Assembly: GCA_947247005.1 (NCBI GenBank)
Contig: OX365946.1
Location: forward strand, 49,936,734-50,000,733
Direction of reading: 5' to 3'
Length of the DNA stretch: 64,000 bases
From: Spisula solida
Taxonomy: Eukaryota > Mollusca > Bivalvia > Venerida > Mactridae
The notes beneath the pieces are model-generated. The model saw only the letters and a program-made list of their open reading frames with translations. It searched no databases and was not told the origin of the DNA. Positions 41,801 through 56,800 of this stretch are shown here, in pieces (position 1 is the first letter of the stretch; the number at the start of each line of letters is the position of its first letter). A program made the translations under genes and the position numbers.

Positions 41801-44800
41801 TGCAGCTCCCAAAGGGTGCTGTTCTACTGAGGTTATATACGAGGGACACTTGGAAAGTATTAATCAATACGCTATAACTCAACATCGTAGTCCGAGGCTA
41901 GGTTGTTAAGTTATAGCGCATGAATTAATACCAGTAATTTCCAAGTAGCCTCGGACGGTATTCATAGCGTACAATTTCTTACAGAATAAGCTTTTAGAAA
42001 GTAATTCGTGCTATTTTCATCATAAATTATTTTCATTCGGTTTATGTTAAACAGTACATGGTTTAAAGGTGTGGACAAAAATATTATTTGTATCAATGTA
42101 CTCTTAAATGGTAATCCTTAATTTTGAAAGCGTTGAGTTATTATTAAACCAGAACACTATAAATATATACATTATGATATATGGTTTTATTCGTCGGACT
42201 GCTTTAATCCATTCTACGTCAATCATATTTTTAAAGCAATTTTTTATCTTCTACTCTACATTTATGGCACAACAAGAATAATCACCTCCGTTGTTACATT
42301 CCATGTAAGTATTTTATATGAAATAACGAGTGTGTGTTTTTTTATTACTGTATTAGGGATAAAGCTCGATTACGTATTTTTCGGTCACGTGATCATGTCC
42401 TTTTAGCTCATGTACATGACAAATTAAATATATAATAATTCAGCATTTATAGTATGTGACAGACAATAACATATTTGTTTGTACAAAATAGCTACACGTT
42501 TGACTCTCTCACTTAACGCGTCCAGTATTGGTCAGTAGTGCAATACATAGTTCTAGTAAAAGGCTATTTTCGAGAGTATTTGGAACGAGGCAGATTAACT
42601 AACAGCGAAAGTCATTTCCAAACAATAAGTTTTACCACTAGCTCAACGGGTATATGATGCATGATACGTGCAAGTTTCAAATGAAGCCGATTAATTATTA
42701 TAGAAACAAGAGATTTAAAACACGTATGCCCTCGTGGCAGCCCAATAGTCAGAAATGATAAAGTCACAGTGACCTTGCACTTTGACCTACTGACCGCAAA
42801 ATTAATAGGGGTTATCTACATTTGATGACCAACCTCCATGTAAAGTTTGAAGATCATTGGGCGTACTTGAGTTATTGGACGGAAACCATCTGGTCGATCG
42901 ACCGACCGACATGTGAAAAGCAAGATACCCCCTCATCAAAGATTTAGGCATATAGCTCATGAACATTAATATAAACCTTTTTATTACTAGTATGCCGTAT
43001 GTTTGCAATTTCAGTATACCATAACCTTACTGGTGTAATGACATATGACTATTTCCAATTGTAATATTTATTATTGATCCGCTAGGTGGAGGTCGTATAT
43101 TGCCACGTTTATACACATTAATTGTATATTAAACACATTATCGCCCACTGATTAATACTTTCCAAGCACACCTAATATATTTCTATAATTTAAGTCTTTG
43201 TACAATATATTTAATGAAAATACAATTAACAAACTACATGTATATCCCAGTAAAAGGTCATTCTTTAAATAATCATATATATGGCAATTCCATGCAAATA
43301 CTATAAACAAACACTATTTCAAATTACAATATAAATCTATGTAACAATCGTTATTCGAATATAAAACTTCCGTATTTTTTAAGATAAAAACACTATTGTG
43401 TTTAGTTAAAACCCGTTTTTAAATACATCTATTACCTTCGATCAGATCGAGCATGAACTTATTAACCATTGCTACATAGAATCTGTAAAACACGTGTATA
43501 TTTGTATGAAAGGGCTTTAAATACAGAGATATACTTTAAGTATGCTTACCTGGTAAACTGTTGACAGTTTCTTCACACACAAAATACAACGACATCTGAG
43601 CAAAACAATCTTCTACCTCCCAAGTATTGTTTGTATTTGCGAGATGAAAACTCATACGAACACAGTTGCCTTCTGTTTTAGGCTGACCCCTATTCCTGCA
43701 ATAAACTATGCTACATCCTAGTTGTATTCATACATGATTATAAACTGTTGATTAGGAGTACATTTCAGTGACTATTTCAATATAATATGAATTGATCTTC
43801 TCAAAAGTAAACTTACAGTGACTGTATCAACAATTATATTTGCATTGAATACCTATTTCACTACAAACATCGTTTTATATAATTATATACATCTAACACC
43901 CACGCGCACCACCTTCCATTAGGATTCTGCAACTTTTATAACACGAAAAGTCATGTTGCAACCCTACAATACTAGTAGTGCATTGCGTTACATTTTGTAG
44001 GGTTAACTGATTAATAACACACCGTTCAATCCGATAACGTGTAGTCGGTTGATATCATGTAGTCGGATTACATCGAACGTCGCGCGACTTTGAGGCGGAA
44101 GTAAGTATTGTTGTATTTATATTCATTTTGCAGGTTTCGAACAAAACGAAGTGTGCACATCTAATCGCTGTTGAAAGAGGTATCAGTACACAAAATTCTG
44201 AGTAAAACCGTGTTATATTAAGGGAAAAATCACGGAAAATGTTTGCGATTTTTCAAGAAAAACGCGTTGTTTGAAACTTCTACCCCCCAAAAGGTATTTT
44301 AAACAAAACCGAACCCCTTTACTTAGTCCATAACAACATTTAATCCATTCCCCGTCGATATGCAAAATCCCACCCTTGTATTCCTTTTTTTCGCTGAGAT
44401 ATTCGAGTATAAACTTGACATGGTGCAAGATTTTGGACAACCTCGTAGTCAGTTGATGATGAAACAAAGATAACCTTGTAGTCAGAAAGAACGGTAGAGA
44501 TGATATCAACGTAGTCAGACATAGTGAATTCTAATCGAACCGTTTATGAAACGCAATAACAGAGGAATAATTACACCCATGTTGCAACTGTGTATTTGTC
44601 CGCGCAATTGCTATCAGGTGAGGGATTTCGGGCAAAAACTATGACATTTGAAGAACAGTATTAAGAACTAGAACTCATTATCGGCTTGAAAGTCGATGCT
44701 GTCACGTTTAAACAACCAAAGAATAAACTGTACGCGGGGAACTACCTTGTATATTTCACAATTATCTACCCTGATACCTAATCAAGAAATGCGTAACTTT

Positions 44801-47800
44801 AATAACAGCAATGTAGGATCGATGCTACGAATACATTTACTGCACACATTGTTTAGCCGACTATCAATTTGCATGAGTAGAACAAAAGCTTGAATAAGTA
44901 ATTAAAATATTAAACACAAAATATTTGATACAAACCAAGCTGCAAACGGAATCGTTGACCCATCTTGTCCCACAAATTCCCACTGTCCGTCGGTTTTAAT
45001 TGTTCTTGATATACCTAAAATATGTCGCACGAAAAAGCATACAAGTATAAACATTGGCACGATGCAACGGTTGAACGACTGGGTTTCACAGAACTTTACA
45101 TCATTTCCGTTCTTCATTTGGTTTAGGAGTATTGTAACATGGCTACGGCAATTCCATGATGTTAACTGAAGAGGTGTGACTAAATATAATGATAATTGAT
45201 GGGGCGTGTCTTAATTTTCAAAGGATAGAGTTCAATAACTATAGTGCATGAAAATATTATCCTGTACTGTAGTACATGCAATTACACTCATATATCAATG
45301 GTCCTACTTGAACCGTACAATAGTCCCTTGTTTTGACATATCGGTTATCTTTTAAGACAAATTTCGATGGCTTAGAAGCGTAAGGGTAAAAATACTAGAT
45401 CTTTTTGTGAGACAAGACAGTGCACTTTCGCGAAACCAGGTTTCCTGTGCAGTTCCCACCTGATGAGGAAGTTAAATAGCGGTGTTGGGTACGTCTCCAT
45501 GCAAGCATGCGATACCCAAAGTTTGATGAAGATGGATCAATCTGAACTCAATGTATTGAGCGAAAACCCTTGTTCTATTTTTAGTAACAGTGAGATTGAC
45601 CTTGCTCCACTGACCCAATATACAATTTCAAGCTAGGTATCTATGCCAGCTTGCTATATACAAAGTTTCATGAAGATTTGTCAATACGAACACAAGTTAT
45701 TGACCGAAAACCCCATGTTTGACGTCATTATTACCCCAATTTAATAACCAGGATTTTCGTTCAGAATATGCCACGGACTAAATGTGAAAATCCTAAAAAC
45801 GTTTATTATTCAAAACAAAGTTATAGCCCTTCGTCCCTTTTTTAAATCGACATCGTGTAGGTTTAAAGTGAATCATAGAAATTACATTTGTTTTTATCCA
45901 TTCCTATTTTCATATAGATAATTCACTTGTATTCAACAAAGACATGGATACTGAAAATAAGAAATTTGCTTAAAAAAGAAAATATTCTTGAACATTTATG
46001 TTATGTCAAACAAACGTTTAAAAATGGAATCTGAAATGTGCATGACAGATGTGTGTCTGTCTCTTGGATGTGTGGCTAGGCGTTGTCACAGGTTCTCTAT
46101 GGCTTTGAATTGCCTGTGCTTTACAATACTTTTATAGGCAGACATTCAGGCGTATTGGCTTTATATAAGGTATCGGATGTATAGTAATATAATTATTATA
46201 ACGCCTTCATGCATTGTATGATTGAAACGATATAAATACTAAAACAATACCTATATGTGTATAGTAAGTTGGATCCACAACATACGAATGGAATACAAGG
46301 CGTGATTTAGATTCGTCATATTTCCAAGTTCTGAGCATGTATTTAACAACAAACATTTCTTCAGTGGAACGTATTTGAACCAGTTTCCTTCCACGCACCC
46401 AGCATTCCTCACCAGCCACTTGCCATGACATAGGCTTCCCAGTGTATATGGTGTAACACTTCATAAATGTCTCTGAACATGCTGTGAATGAGAACATAGG
46501 ATGTATAACATAACCTATATTTTAATTATTTTATTGACGTAATATTGCTTAATCGGTGTCACACTGGTCAAACATGTTAGTTCCCACCAAACATTGATTC
46601 TTTCTGTTCAAATACTGTTTTAATGTGAAAATTGTCGATTGTTGACCAAATGTCATGAATGTTTTTCAAATATGAGACTGTCTGTAAACAGTTAATAAAG
46701 TTTAATTGATATTTTTCAGAATTATTTCTTACAGAACTATATGCCATTTTTAAAAGGTGCTTCGGCCGAGTCAGCTGTTGTGTATTGAAAAAAGCTTAGT
46801 CTAACTGAAATACATGTACTTGAAAAAAAGAAAAAGAATACAAATCGTTCAACGTGCCATTTCTATGGCTCATTTTGGATGACAGTGGTTGCATTTTATG
46901 GAAACGGCCACAGAAAATCATTCGGAAATACAAATGTGCAATGTAACCCAGTTAGAGATGCGAACGTGAGTTATCTAACATAGATATGATAGGCAGAAAT
47001 TTCACTAGTGTGACATCTATAACATAACCTGCAGCCTAATGTCAGTGCCGTAAATTAGTGCCGGGAATATCGTGCGGCACTCACAGAGTGTGCAATAAAT
47101 ATTTAGAATAGGCAGTATATGCCTTGATTGGCACATGACGTCAGACTAATACCAACGTCGTCAACACGTCGCGCTCATTGAACAGCTTAATTTTGGAGTG
47201 TCATTGGTCATTGGTCCGAATATCGGCCGTGCACTAAAGTCTTGGTCATTTCAGAAACATGTTTTAGTTTTCCCACCAAACAAGTGACGAACTGGTTGGT
47301 AACTTAAGATGTAGTCTCATATTTATCGATGCTGTGCACCGGGCACGTTAAACAACCAATGAATCATATTCATTGGTTTATTGGATATGTAGAGGAAATA
47401 TCGCCGCATGTTGGTTCAGTTATTTGAATATTCACTTTCATATTCTACCATTTTCCATGGTCAAACACAATATAGATATATTTCATATGTTCATACAGAA
47501 AACAGAATCATACATATGTGAATATGTCATTTTATTTCAAATGACTATTATGCTTAATTGCATAATCTAAACATGACAATTATAACTTTTTCAAAATATC
47601 ATTTAATATGAACATAGATGGGGGACATGAACCGTCTAAACATATTATTGCGTTGTACTGGTTATCATGCTCATTTATTTTGAATCGAGGGAAACCCATG
47701 TAAGATAGGTCTGTCCCAGATACATTCATCAACTGGCCCCATTCTTACAAACAAATAGTTTTTAGGATCAAGCTCAATTTCAAAATTGTTTTATTAATAC

Positions 47801-50800
47801 TACATTGTGATACATAAAACAGTTAAAAAGAACTCTAATTTCTTTAATACAGAGGAAAAAATATTGATATGTCCTTAAATTTTAAGGAGTTAATAAATTG
47901 AATCTTCGTTTTATTTTTAGATAGGGGGAATGAAATTTAATACTTAGAAGTGCTATCTGATCAGTACCAAGACTAAATCTACATACTTTTAAAAAATCAA
48001 CAACGTCATACTCAAAAGTGTCCAAGAAAACCCGTATTAAGGCATCACCTTCTCAGACAATCTTAAATGGAAGACGCACATCTCTAACATCACAAAGCGA
48101 GACAACTTTACCCTAGGCTTCCTGAGACGGAACCTCCGATTATGCCCACAAAGCTGTCGGAAAAAATGCCTACCAAGCACTCATCCGATCCAAGCTGGAG
48201 TATGGCAGTGTAGTATGGGATCCCTACCAGCAAGTGACATAGACAGGCTAGAGAGCATACAGCGAGCTTCTGCCCGCTTCATCACCAGGCACTACAAATC
48301 CAGACAAGATGGATGTGTACAATGTAACTACCATGCTGGAGGACCTAGACCTACCCACACGACAGGAGAGACGGCGCCACCAGAGGCTGACACTCTCATA
48401 CAAAGTAGAGGAAGGGCACGTACCAGCCATTAATATTGAGCAATATTTGAAACCCCTCGGACCGAAACGCACCATTAGGGCTAAGAAATTCGAAAACTTT
48501 ATACATCAGAATATTGTGAAAAATTCAGTGAACAATAACTCTAAGTGTTATCAGACCATTCATGCCAAGAGTGACAATTTAAACGTTCTTTCTTCGTGAG
48601 AACAGTCCTTGATTGGAACATACTTAGTGACAGTGTAGTGAACTCAACATCAACAGGTGGTTTTAAGGCTGCACTAACGGCAAAAGTGGGAGCTTTGCCA
48701 AAGACTGATTAAATAACTTTATGCGCACCCCCTCCCTCCCGTGGAATAAAAAAAGCCCGAACTGGTATCTTCGACGTAGAAATTCAGATTCAGATTGATC
48801 CTGAATATAGGAGATCAGTCTCAGTTTCATAAACAATAATCCCTTATTTATAAGAAAATAAACGTTATCTAGAAGATGTTTAGTTATACTGTAGATGCTA
48901 AGGAAAAAAAATGACAAAACTTGACAAACACTTCCAAAATAGCAAAACAAGAATTGAGCCTGATCGATCCAGAAAACTAAGTATTTGTGAGAACAAGTCA
49001 GGCATTATTGTTTTAACTCGTACACTTAAGAAGTCAAACAAGTTTGTATGTATACATTTACACATAGGTTTGTTATTATATGTTTGATCTTGCTGAAATG
49101 CTCAACATACTTATTTAGCTAAGATGTGTTTGATAACAATCCGAGTGCATATATTACAACTTGCTCACAAACTTCAAAAACATAATAAATATATGACATA
49201 AACAAAAGTTTATGTTGCAAATATTTTGCCGTGTCATTCGGCGTTTGTCAGGGTATTAATGCAGCTATGCAACTGTTTTGCTGATAGGGTACCTGTATGA
49301 GTATGAACAACTCTGGAAGACATAAATAAAGTAAAAAGTAAAGCTCAATTTAGGTCTTGATATGTTGGTGTTTACCACTCGCCGGCTAATTCCAAGTGGA
49401 TTACCTCCACTCGACTTTTAAGTAGTAGAAATTGGCTACAAACACTTTCAAAAGTTAACAACCATCATGTTGATAAGTGGAAAACAGCCTTATTGTATGT
49501 TATTTGAAAGTGTCTGTCTAAACTTCAGCCCCTTGTTTGCTGATGAGACTAGGTCATTCAAGCTTTTCAAAAGACTCAAAGATCTAGTTAAACAGGGACG
49601 GTTTGTGTTTTAGAGTTACATTTATACACAAGTACACAATAATCAAGAACGGTTTACCTTTATAAACTAAACGTGGTACAGGTACATATTCGTTGGCTGT
49701 AATAGTGAACAAATTGTATTAATAAGTAATAGATATTGTACTAGTTATTCGTCAAAAGTGTCTTCTTACAAGGGTTATTGTACAGTTTTGCGAGGACAAA
49801 GAACATAATTGTCCGAGGCGAAGCCGAGGATAATTTGTTGTTTGTCCTCGCAAAACTGTACAATAACCCTTGTAAGAAGACACTTTTGACGAATAACTAG
49901 TACTATATCTGACTTATACTCCGACAAAAACAAAACGATCACCAGAGAGACAATGATTATCAAAATCTATTATGGCACAATTCAATAATAGAAGATGTTT
50001 TGCATTTTAGAAAATATAATTCTAATGTTCAAAATAAGCTTGGCCTAATGATCCTTAGGGATTATCTAACCGTCCATTCATACAGTGCTGAGCATTTATT
50101 AGCATGTGAACATTTATTGAGTAAACATCAAGTGTGCCCATGTGTTATTACACCCCATAAAAGAATACACATACATAGGTTTCCACATTGGTGACTGATG
50201 ATACAGGCTTGATGCACAAAGGTACATATCTGTACATATTATTTGTCTTTTATTTGGTACTTAAAAAATAGACAATCCATGAAAATAGTTTCAAACAGGT
50301 TCATATAAAAAAAGCTTCTAATAGATTGTAAACCGTTTTGTGAATGTTAAGACAATGTATCTGGTTTATACTTGAACAAACTGCTTGTATTATGATATGA
50401 TTCTTAACGAAATGACATATTTTCTAGTTTAAACATACATTTTTCACATGGATATATTTATTGATATAATGTTGTATTGAAGTGATACTTAATGGCATCA
50501 CCAATGCTCTTGAAAAAAGTGTAGCCACTAATGGGTTGATGTACTAGTATATAATTCAGGTTGCTTGCAATTGATTGTCAATTTGTACAATATATGTTTC
50601 ATGCTTACAAATGGTTTGTAGTTCTGTTTCAATTGCTCCTGATAATTAATACTGTAAAATCATTTAATTTAGAGGAGTTTTACTCTGGGGATTATAAAAC
50701 ATAAGCCATTGTTGTAAAATTTTTGGGGTGTAGATAAATTGTGAGGATTAAATTTTATGATAAAGTTCAACCAAGACATTGAATAACATTTAACGCCACA

Positions 50801-53800
50801 AAATTTAATGTTTTGTTTATAGTAATACAGCATATTATTCCATGCTGTGTGTTTTTACAATTTCCTAGCTCCATGTGTTATGCTTCAGGCAATCAGTTAC
50901 TATGTCGTTTATTTAACTGTTACACAGATTTGTCATAGTTTTTGTCTAATTGACCATTCATGGCAATTATTTTCTGAGTGAAACAGTTTGTCTTATAGCT
51001 CACAAAAGTGTCTGCTTACGAAAATAATGTTATCTTTTTGAATGGAATCAGTGGGCGTGTCGGAGTATAACATAAATTATTTAGTGAAAAATACACGAAT
51101 TTGCAGGGCTGTACATCATATTGGGCTGTAAAAGTGAACACAATGTATTTATAACATTAATTAGTTAGAGGATAGTACAAGAATGTGCAGGGCGGTGTTT
51201 AGATACATGTAACTGGCAAAGAGGAATCGTAATTGTCCGAATGCTACTGAGGACATTTTATCTAGACCGGCGCGGGTAAGTGGTAAATACTGATAGATTA
51301 AAAAAAGCTATTGTAGCAACTAATATATTGTACAAAATACAGACCGAATCACGAGATAGATGTTCATATTATTGCAAACAGCTTTATTTGAAAATTTTGA
51401 AGTGTTAGCATAACCCAATCCTAATTAGTTGTGTACTCACAGAAGTCTTTAGAAGTGTATCCTATGGTGTCCAACAAGTGCTGATCGTTGTGTTTGATCG
51501 TGCTATATATAAGTCGAAACGCCTCTATCGCCAAACTGTATGGATTAACTCCATATTTTATTGAAATACTCTCTGATTCTGACAACAATACAGATTTCGG
51601 TGGATTACAGTTGTCGTGTTCTTCTTCAGTCATAAACTGGCCATATACGCCGAAATATGATCCTGTAAAATATACATGTATAAGTAAGTATATACGCTCC
51701 TTATACATGTAGAAACTGATTAAGCTCAAGGTTCCACATAGGGTCCTGAATGCGATTTAAGTCTAGTAACTTTAATAGCAGGTAAAGAAAATCAAATGCA
51801 TCACTTTTGTCACTTACTTTGTGTATTTACATTTACGGGCATCTTACAATTTCTGGTAGCGCATATATGATATTTCTGCTTCAGTCTTAGTAAGAGATAG
51901 CGAGCCTGTGTTTCATCCTCTTCTATACTAGTTATAAACTTCTTTTGAAAGTACTGGGGTATAACTATTATATTTTCTTGATATTTAAAATAAAGTAGTG
52001 TTTTGGTCATTACGCGATGAACATTGGATCCAGTGGGTGCAATTTATGCTATGTTGAATTTTCTTGAGTCTGTAGACAAGAATGAACCACAGCCCACCGA
52101 CGGCTAAACTAAACATCACACGGGCAACCCGTGGGGAAGCAACACTAAATAAAAACAGTAAAGTATTACATGTCTTAAAAAAGATGGATCGTTTTAGTGC
52201 GCATGCGTCATTTGTCATAGTATGTGCCATATTAATGTAAAATTGTATGAACATAATCTAAATTAAATCCCATTGAACAGTTTTGATAAGTATTATGCAT
52301 TTAAAATAGAAAATGCAAACCGAAATAACGGTTTACATTCCGAAAGAAATATTTACATTACAATACACTACGCCGAATTTCTAATTGGCCACCCTATAAA
52401 AATTGATACTATGTGATATATTCAATCAATACATATGAAGTTGTGTTATGTTTTCATTCCACACACTAATCTATCAATTTATAGAAAGAAAACACGTGTT
52501 CTGGTATAAAATCATCTACGCAGAACGGTTAGTGCGAAATTGTTTTGTGCATGTGGGGCTCGTGCGCGGTATGGGATATGCCCGTTTTTGGTTGGAATGT
52601 AACCTCTTTGTATCACAGGTAACTGTATCATTAATAAACAGTACCTAAAACTAAAATTAAATTTAGAATTCTTATACAAGGTGTATTTCCCGGAGAAGTG
52701 ATCGTACAGTCACTGGGTGTATTTTGTTGTGTTCATAATTTAAAGCATTTACGGCATTAATCATCTATTTAAAGCTGTGGGTGATCAAAAACATCTTTGT
52801 GAATCGAAAGCATTCGAAAACATGCTTAAATTTACCTTCGTACGATATAATTCATTGTTTAAACTTTGATTTTATTTTTCGAGGGCGTAAAACGCTGTAG
52901 GAACGGCTGTAGTGGTTTTTAGTGTGTCTGACGGGTATTTCGAACGTATTTTATAACGGTCGTTTTCATTGGCGTAGTATACATCGTTTGTACGCTGGTA
53001 ACCAAGTCCTTGGAAACCCCAATGTAATCAACCAATGAAAATCGTTGTCACAAAAAGGAAATCACGCGCATCATTCGGAACATTCGGACAAACATGGAGT
53101 CATTTTGACATTTAAATATGCCAACGATTCGTTTTTCGGCTTACACGTATACATTCACTGAAGTGAACATGTGTCAACCAGGTAAATCTGTTCCAACTTT
53201 TTCGTTCTTTAATTTTACCGCATTATTATGTTTCTACACAACGGTAAATTCGACATATGTTGGTGATTTCCTCAATATTTCCGTTTTTTGTTTTTATTGA
53301 GTCCACCCCAGTGACCGGGTGGACACCGTGATACGTATTTATGGCATAACTGTTTAACTACTTGACCAATTTCGATGGGATTTCGCATGAAAGTAGTTAT
53401 AGTCATGTTTTTTACGAATATAATTACTTTATGAAGATATCGAAAGCCAATTCTTGTTTTTGATACCTGGTCAATTCATGGAAATACACCTTGTATAAGA
53501 ATTTCTAAATTTAACCAAAAAAAATGTTTTAATTTTTTTTTAGTTACTGTTTATTAATGATACAGTTACCTGTGCTTTGTATTACCTTTTATGAAAAACA
53601 TTAAACGGTAATACATTGAATAATGTGGAACTCGACAAAGCCCTCCGCATGATGAGTACCGGTACATTAAACAGCGAAGTACGCCAAACCGTCTTTTTAA
53701 ACAATGGAAAAATCTGTACGTTTGATTTAGCGCAAAATACTGTGAGAAACATGTTTTCCTATCAATGTAAGTTGACTTCATCGGGTTTTCGATTATTTGT

Positions 53801-56800
53801 ATTCTTCTGCAAACACTTTTGCTAAAAAATATATAAAACTCGTGTTCAAACAGAAATTTGTTAAAATTCATGCATACATCTGACAGATTGAGCGCGTTCC
53901 CATCGCTCATTCTGGCAAGGTTCAATGTTGTTCATAAAAGGCAGTCCACAGAGGATACATTCCAACCAAATACGAACATATTCCATGTCGTGCATGAGCA
54001 CCACGTGCATAAAAGCCATTTTGCACTAACCTTTCCGCATGGCTGATTTTGTACCTGAACACGTGTTTTAGTTCTGTAAATCGATAGAATAATATGTTGA
54101 ATGAAAACATAACGTAATTTCATATGTATTGATAGAATTATCACTTAGTATCAAATTTTACAGGGTGGACAATTAGAAATTCGGCGTAGTGTATGGGTTC
54201 TGACTTAATTACTCTTTTTGGTGGGATAAAAATACAACTATTGCTATTTATGACAAATTACTTTTTGGGAAGTCAGATTAGTTCGGTAATATTTGTATAC
54301 TGTGTATTTATTTGTTTTCGTGATATTTACATGATCAATGAATTTTATTTTAAACGTTTTCATTGATTATCTCAATATTTTTGCAAAATTTAACCAAAAT
54401 AAATACAAATTTTGCGAAAAAAGATACATTTACCTCAGTGAAATAAAAAAAATTATTACATAATTTTGAAGAACTATATACATGTATATCTAGACTTACA
54501 CAACAGTAAGTGGGTGTAAAAGAGCAATATATAAGACCAAAATTAAATAATCGATTCTTGTTTCTTGGTCATGTATAACAACGTGTAACCAATCTGTATT
54601 GGAAGATATTTTATTATTTAGATCACAGACAAATGTGACAAATGCCACTGCCTGGGGGTTATCAATGCATCAAACCTCACAGACCTTTGAGAACAAGCCC
54701 CTGTAGAACGAATCAATGGGGAAGCGTAAATCATGTTGCCCGGGAACATCCCAATCCCGTTGTTGGTAATTTACAGTTCATCTCTTTCGTAAGAACTTTT
54801 ACTAACACACATGCGACTCAGAAGGGTATTGTCTTAAAGTTTGTAATTACACTTGGAATAACAGTAAATACATGTACATATAATACAACAAATGTTGACC
54901 TACCTGAATCACATAGTATGTTGAAATATGTTAATGTGAGGCGGATTGTGAAATGTGGCATTGTTATATGCCATGTTTCAGCAAAACTGGGAGTCGGTAC
55001 ATTTGCTGATAATAAAGGTGAGACCATCATCATGGACAAAGGACAATTTGGCACTGTATATTTGTAACCAATCCGACCCACGTTGATATGTGTACATGTT
55101 GGCATGTCTGAAATAAATGAATTAAACATACATCATCGAACTAATGCATTACTTATGTTAACATTGTCTAGTATACAATAATAATTAATGTTGGAAAATT
55201 TCTACAAAAGTTAATGTGTAGACCAACAACTTAATCTTACCAATTCAAGTTCAGCGTATGTCTGCTTTCATATGTGGTTCTACCTACTCCGTAACTGTGC
55301 TCTTAATATGAAGTAAAAGTTAATAATACATAAACACTGATAACATTTGTCAACAAAACAAATTGATTTATCTTTATTGAATTTAGGTCTACTGTGACGC
55401 AAGTTCTACAAACGTCAAGTTTGCAGTCAATGTCTATTGATAATATCAACATGCAAGTTGCAGTAATTGAACCACCTAGAAGACAATGACAAAAAAGAGT
55501 GTATGAAATTTGACTTATCTATCACTCCGTGGTATCGTTATTTTGAGAAATTTAGATTGTTCTTTTTTCAATTATAAGGGAGCTAATTTCAATTTCCCGA
55601 ACTTAAAAGCTATGCATAATTATAACATGTACTTCTTTAAGCAATGTTGGATGTTTCTTTCTGTTTGGCCGATCGTCATTGGGTTGTTTAGTTATACAGT
55701 CGCGGTCTCGATACAATGACGCTATCTGTTACCAAGCAAAATGTCGTTTTATCCAATATGCCAGTATAATAAATTGATATAAACAGCGTTAGTTTATACT
55801 GATTTATTTAAGTTCGATTGTGAAACAAGTTTTTCCAACTTATATAAATCACTCTCGACACCTAATTCCTGATGTAATCCATCGAGGGTATGAGAGAAAA
55901 GAAGCCAGTTTCCCATTTGTGCTGAGCGCCTAGCAAGGGAATTTCTGGTACCATTTTTATTTCGTCTTTAGTATGACGCGGCCAGGGATTGAACCGGAGA
56001 CCTCCCACACTCGAAGCGAACGCTCAACTACTAGGCTATCGAGGAGGCGGTAAACAGCGTTAAATTCATAGGCCTGAAAGTACCATTAGTAGTAAACGAA
56101 CGCCATGTAGAGGCATACTCCGGACGTTGATCGGTATCACAGGATGAAACATAAGTTATTATTTACCTGTTGATTCAACAAAAGCTTTGAAGAACGTTCG
56201 TTCTTTGTATCTAGGAGTATGTGGCCGACACGACGTGAACTCCATGACTAGAAAACGTTCCGCAGTCTCAATAATAATGTTTTTATAATGTTGCGATGTT
56301 GGAGCAGACCAAAATACGTCATCAATGTTCCGCCTGATAGTAAACTCATCCTTGCAATGATACCAAGACTTTGGAAAACTTCGATCCTGAAAACAACACA
56401 TCTTAAGTTAAATATAAGTTAATTGATAAGTATTATATTAATTACTGTACATTGTTTGGAAACTGATACATTATTAACCAGTTTCGAATCATGGAGAGGG
56501 CTGAAACCATTTTCCCGTATAAATGATAACACACTTGTTAAAATATATGTTTGCCTTAATAAAGATAAAATTGCTAAACCGATTTTTATTGCTCTTTTAG
56601 TATTTAAAATCATTAAAAAATATAGTCATATACATAATTTATATTTAATTGTGTACGCACTTTTTCGTAGTTAATAGTTTGAAGCATAAACTGATTTTTC
56701 ACGTGATTTTATGACATGCTGATGATTCACCTAGGATCTTTTTCAAACGTCGACTTCTGTCGTTGTTATACACGCAACAAAAACACATATCATTTATGAA

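Larger units (their letters stand above)
46482..51440 (-). other. 5-kb intron with LINE remnant and foldback
   Basis: Contains the LINE fragment at 47995-48715 and the foldback at 49738-49903. The remainder (46.5-47.9, 48.8-49.7 and 49.9-51.4 kb) shows no exon and no repeat I can name. Confidence 0.45.
52268..54632. repeat. Dispersed repeat interrupted by nested elements
   Basis: The flanks match the intact copy at 7567-8125: the left part ends at acattacaa before a TA, and the right part resumes at tgggttctgac and continues through agagcaatatataagaccaa to about 54632. Confidence 0.6.

Noticed and set aside
48005..48715. Host gene with reverse-transcriptase-like protein
   Set aside because: Frame is broken at least twice and the sequence is only the 3' end of a LINE.
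54642..55067. 141-codon plus-strand open frame
   Set aside because: Mostly antisense to the CUB 2 exon at 54904-55107, which has splice sites and domain pattern; the plus frame has neither.
55976..56050. Functional tRNA gene on the minus strand
   Set aside because: A and B boxes are good, but the acceptor stem is not convincing and a SINE body follows directly.
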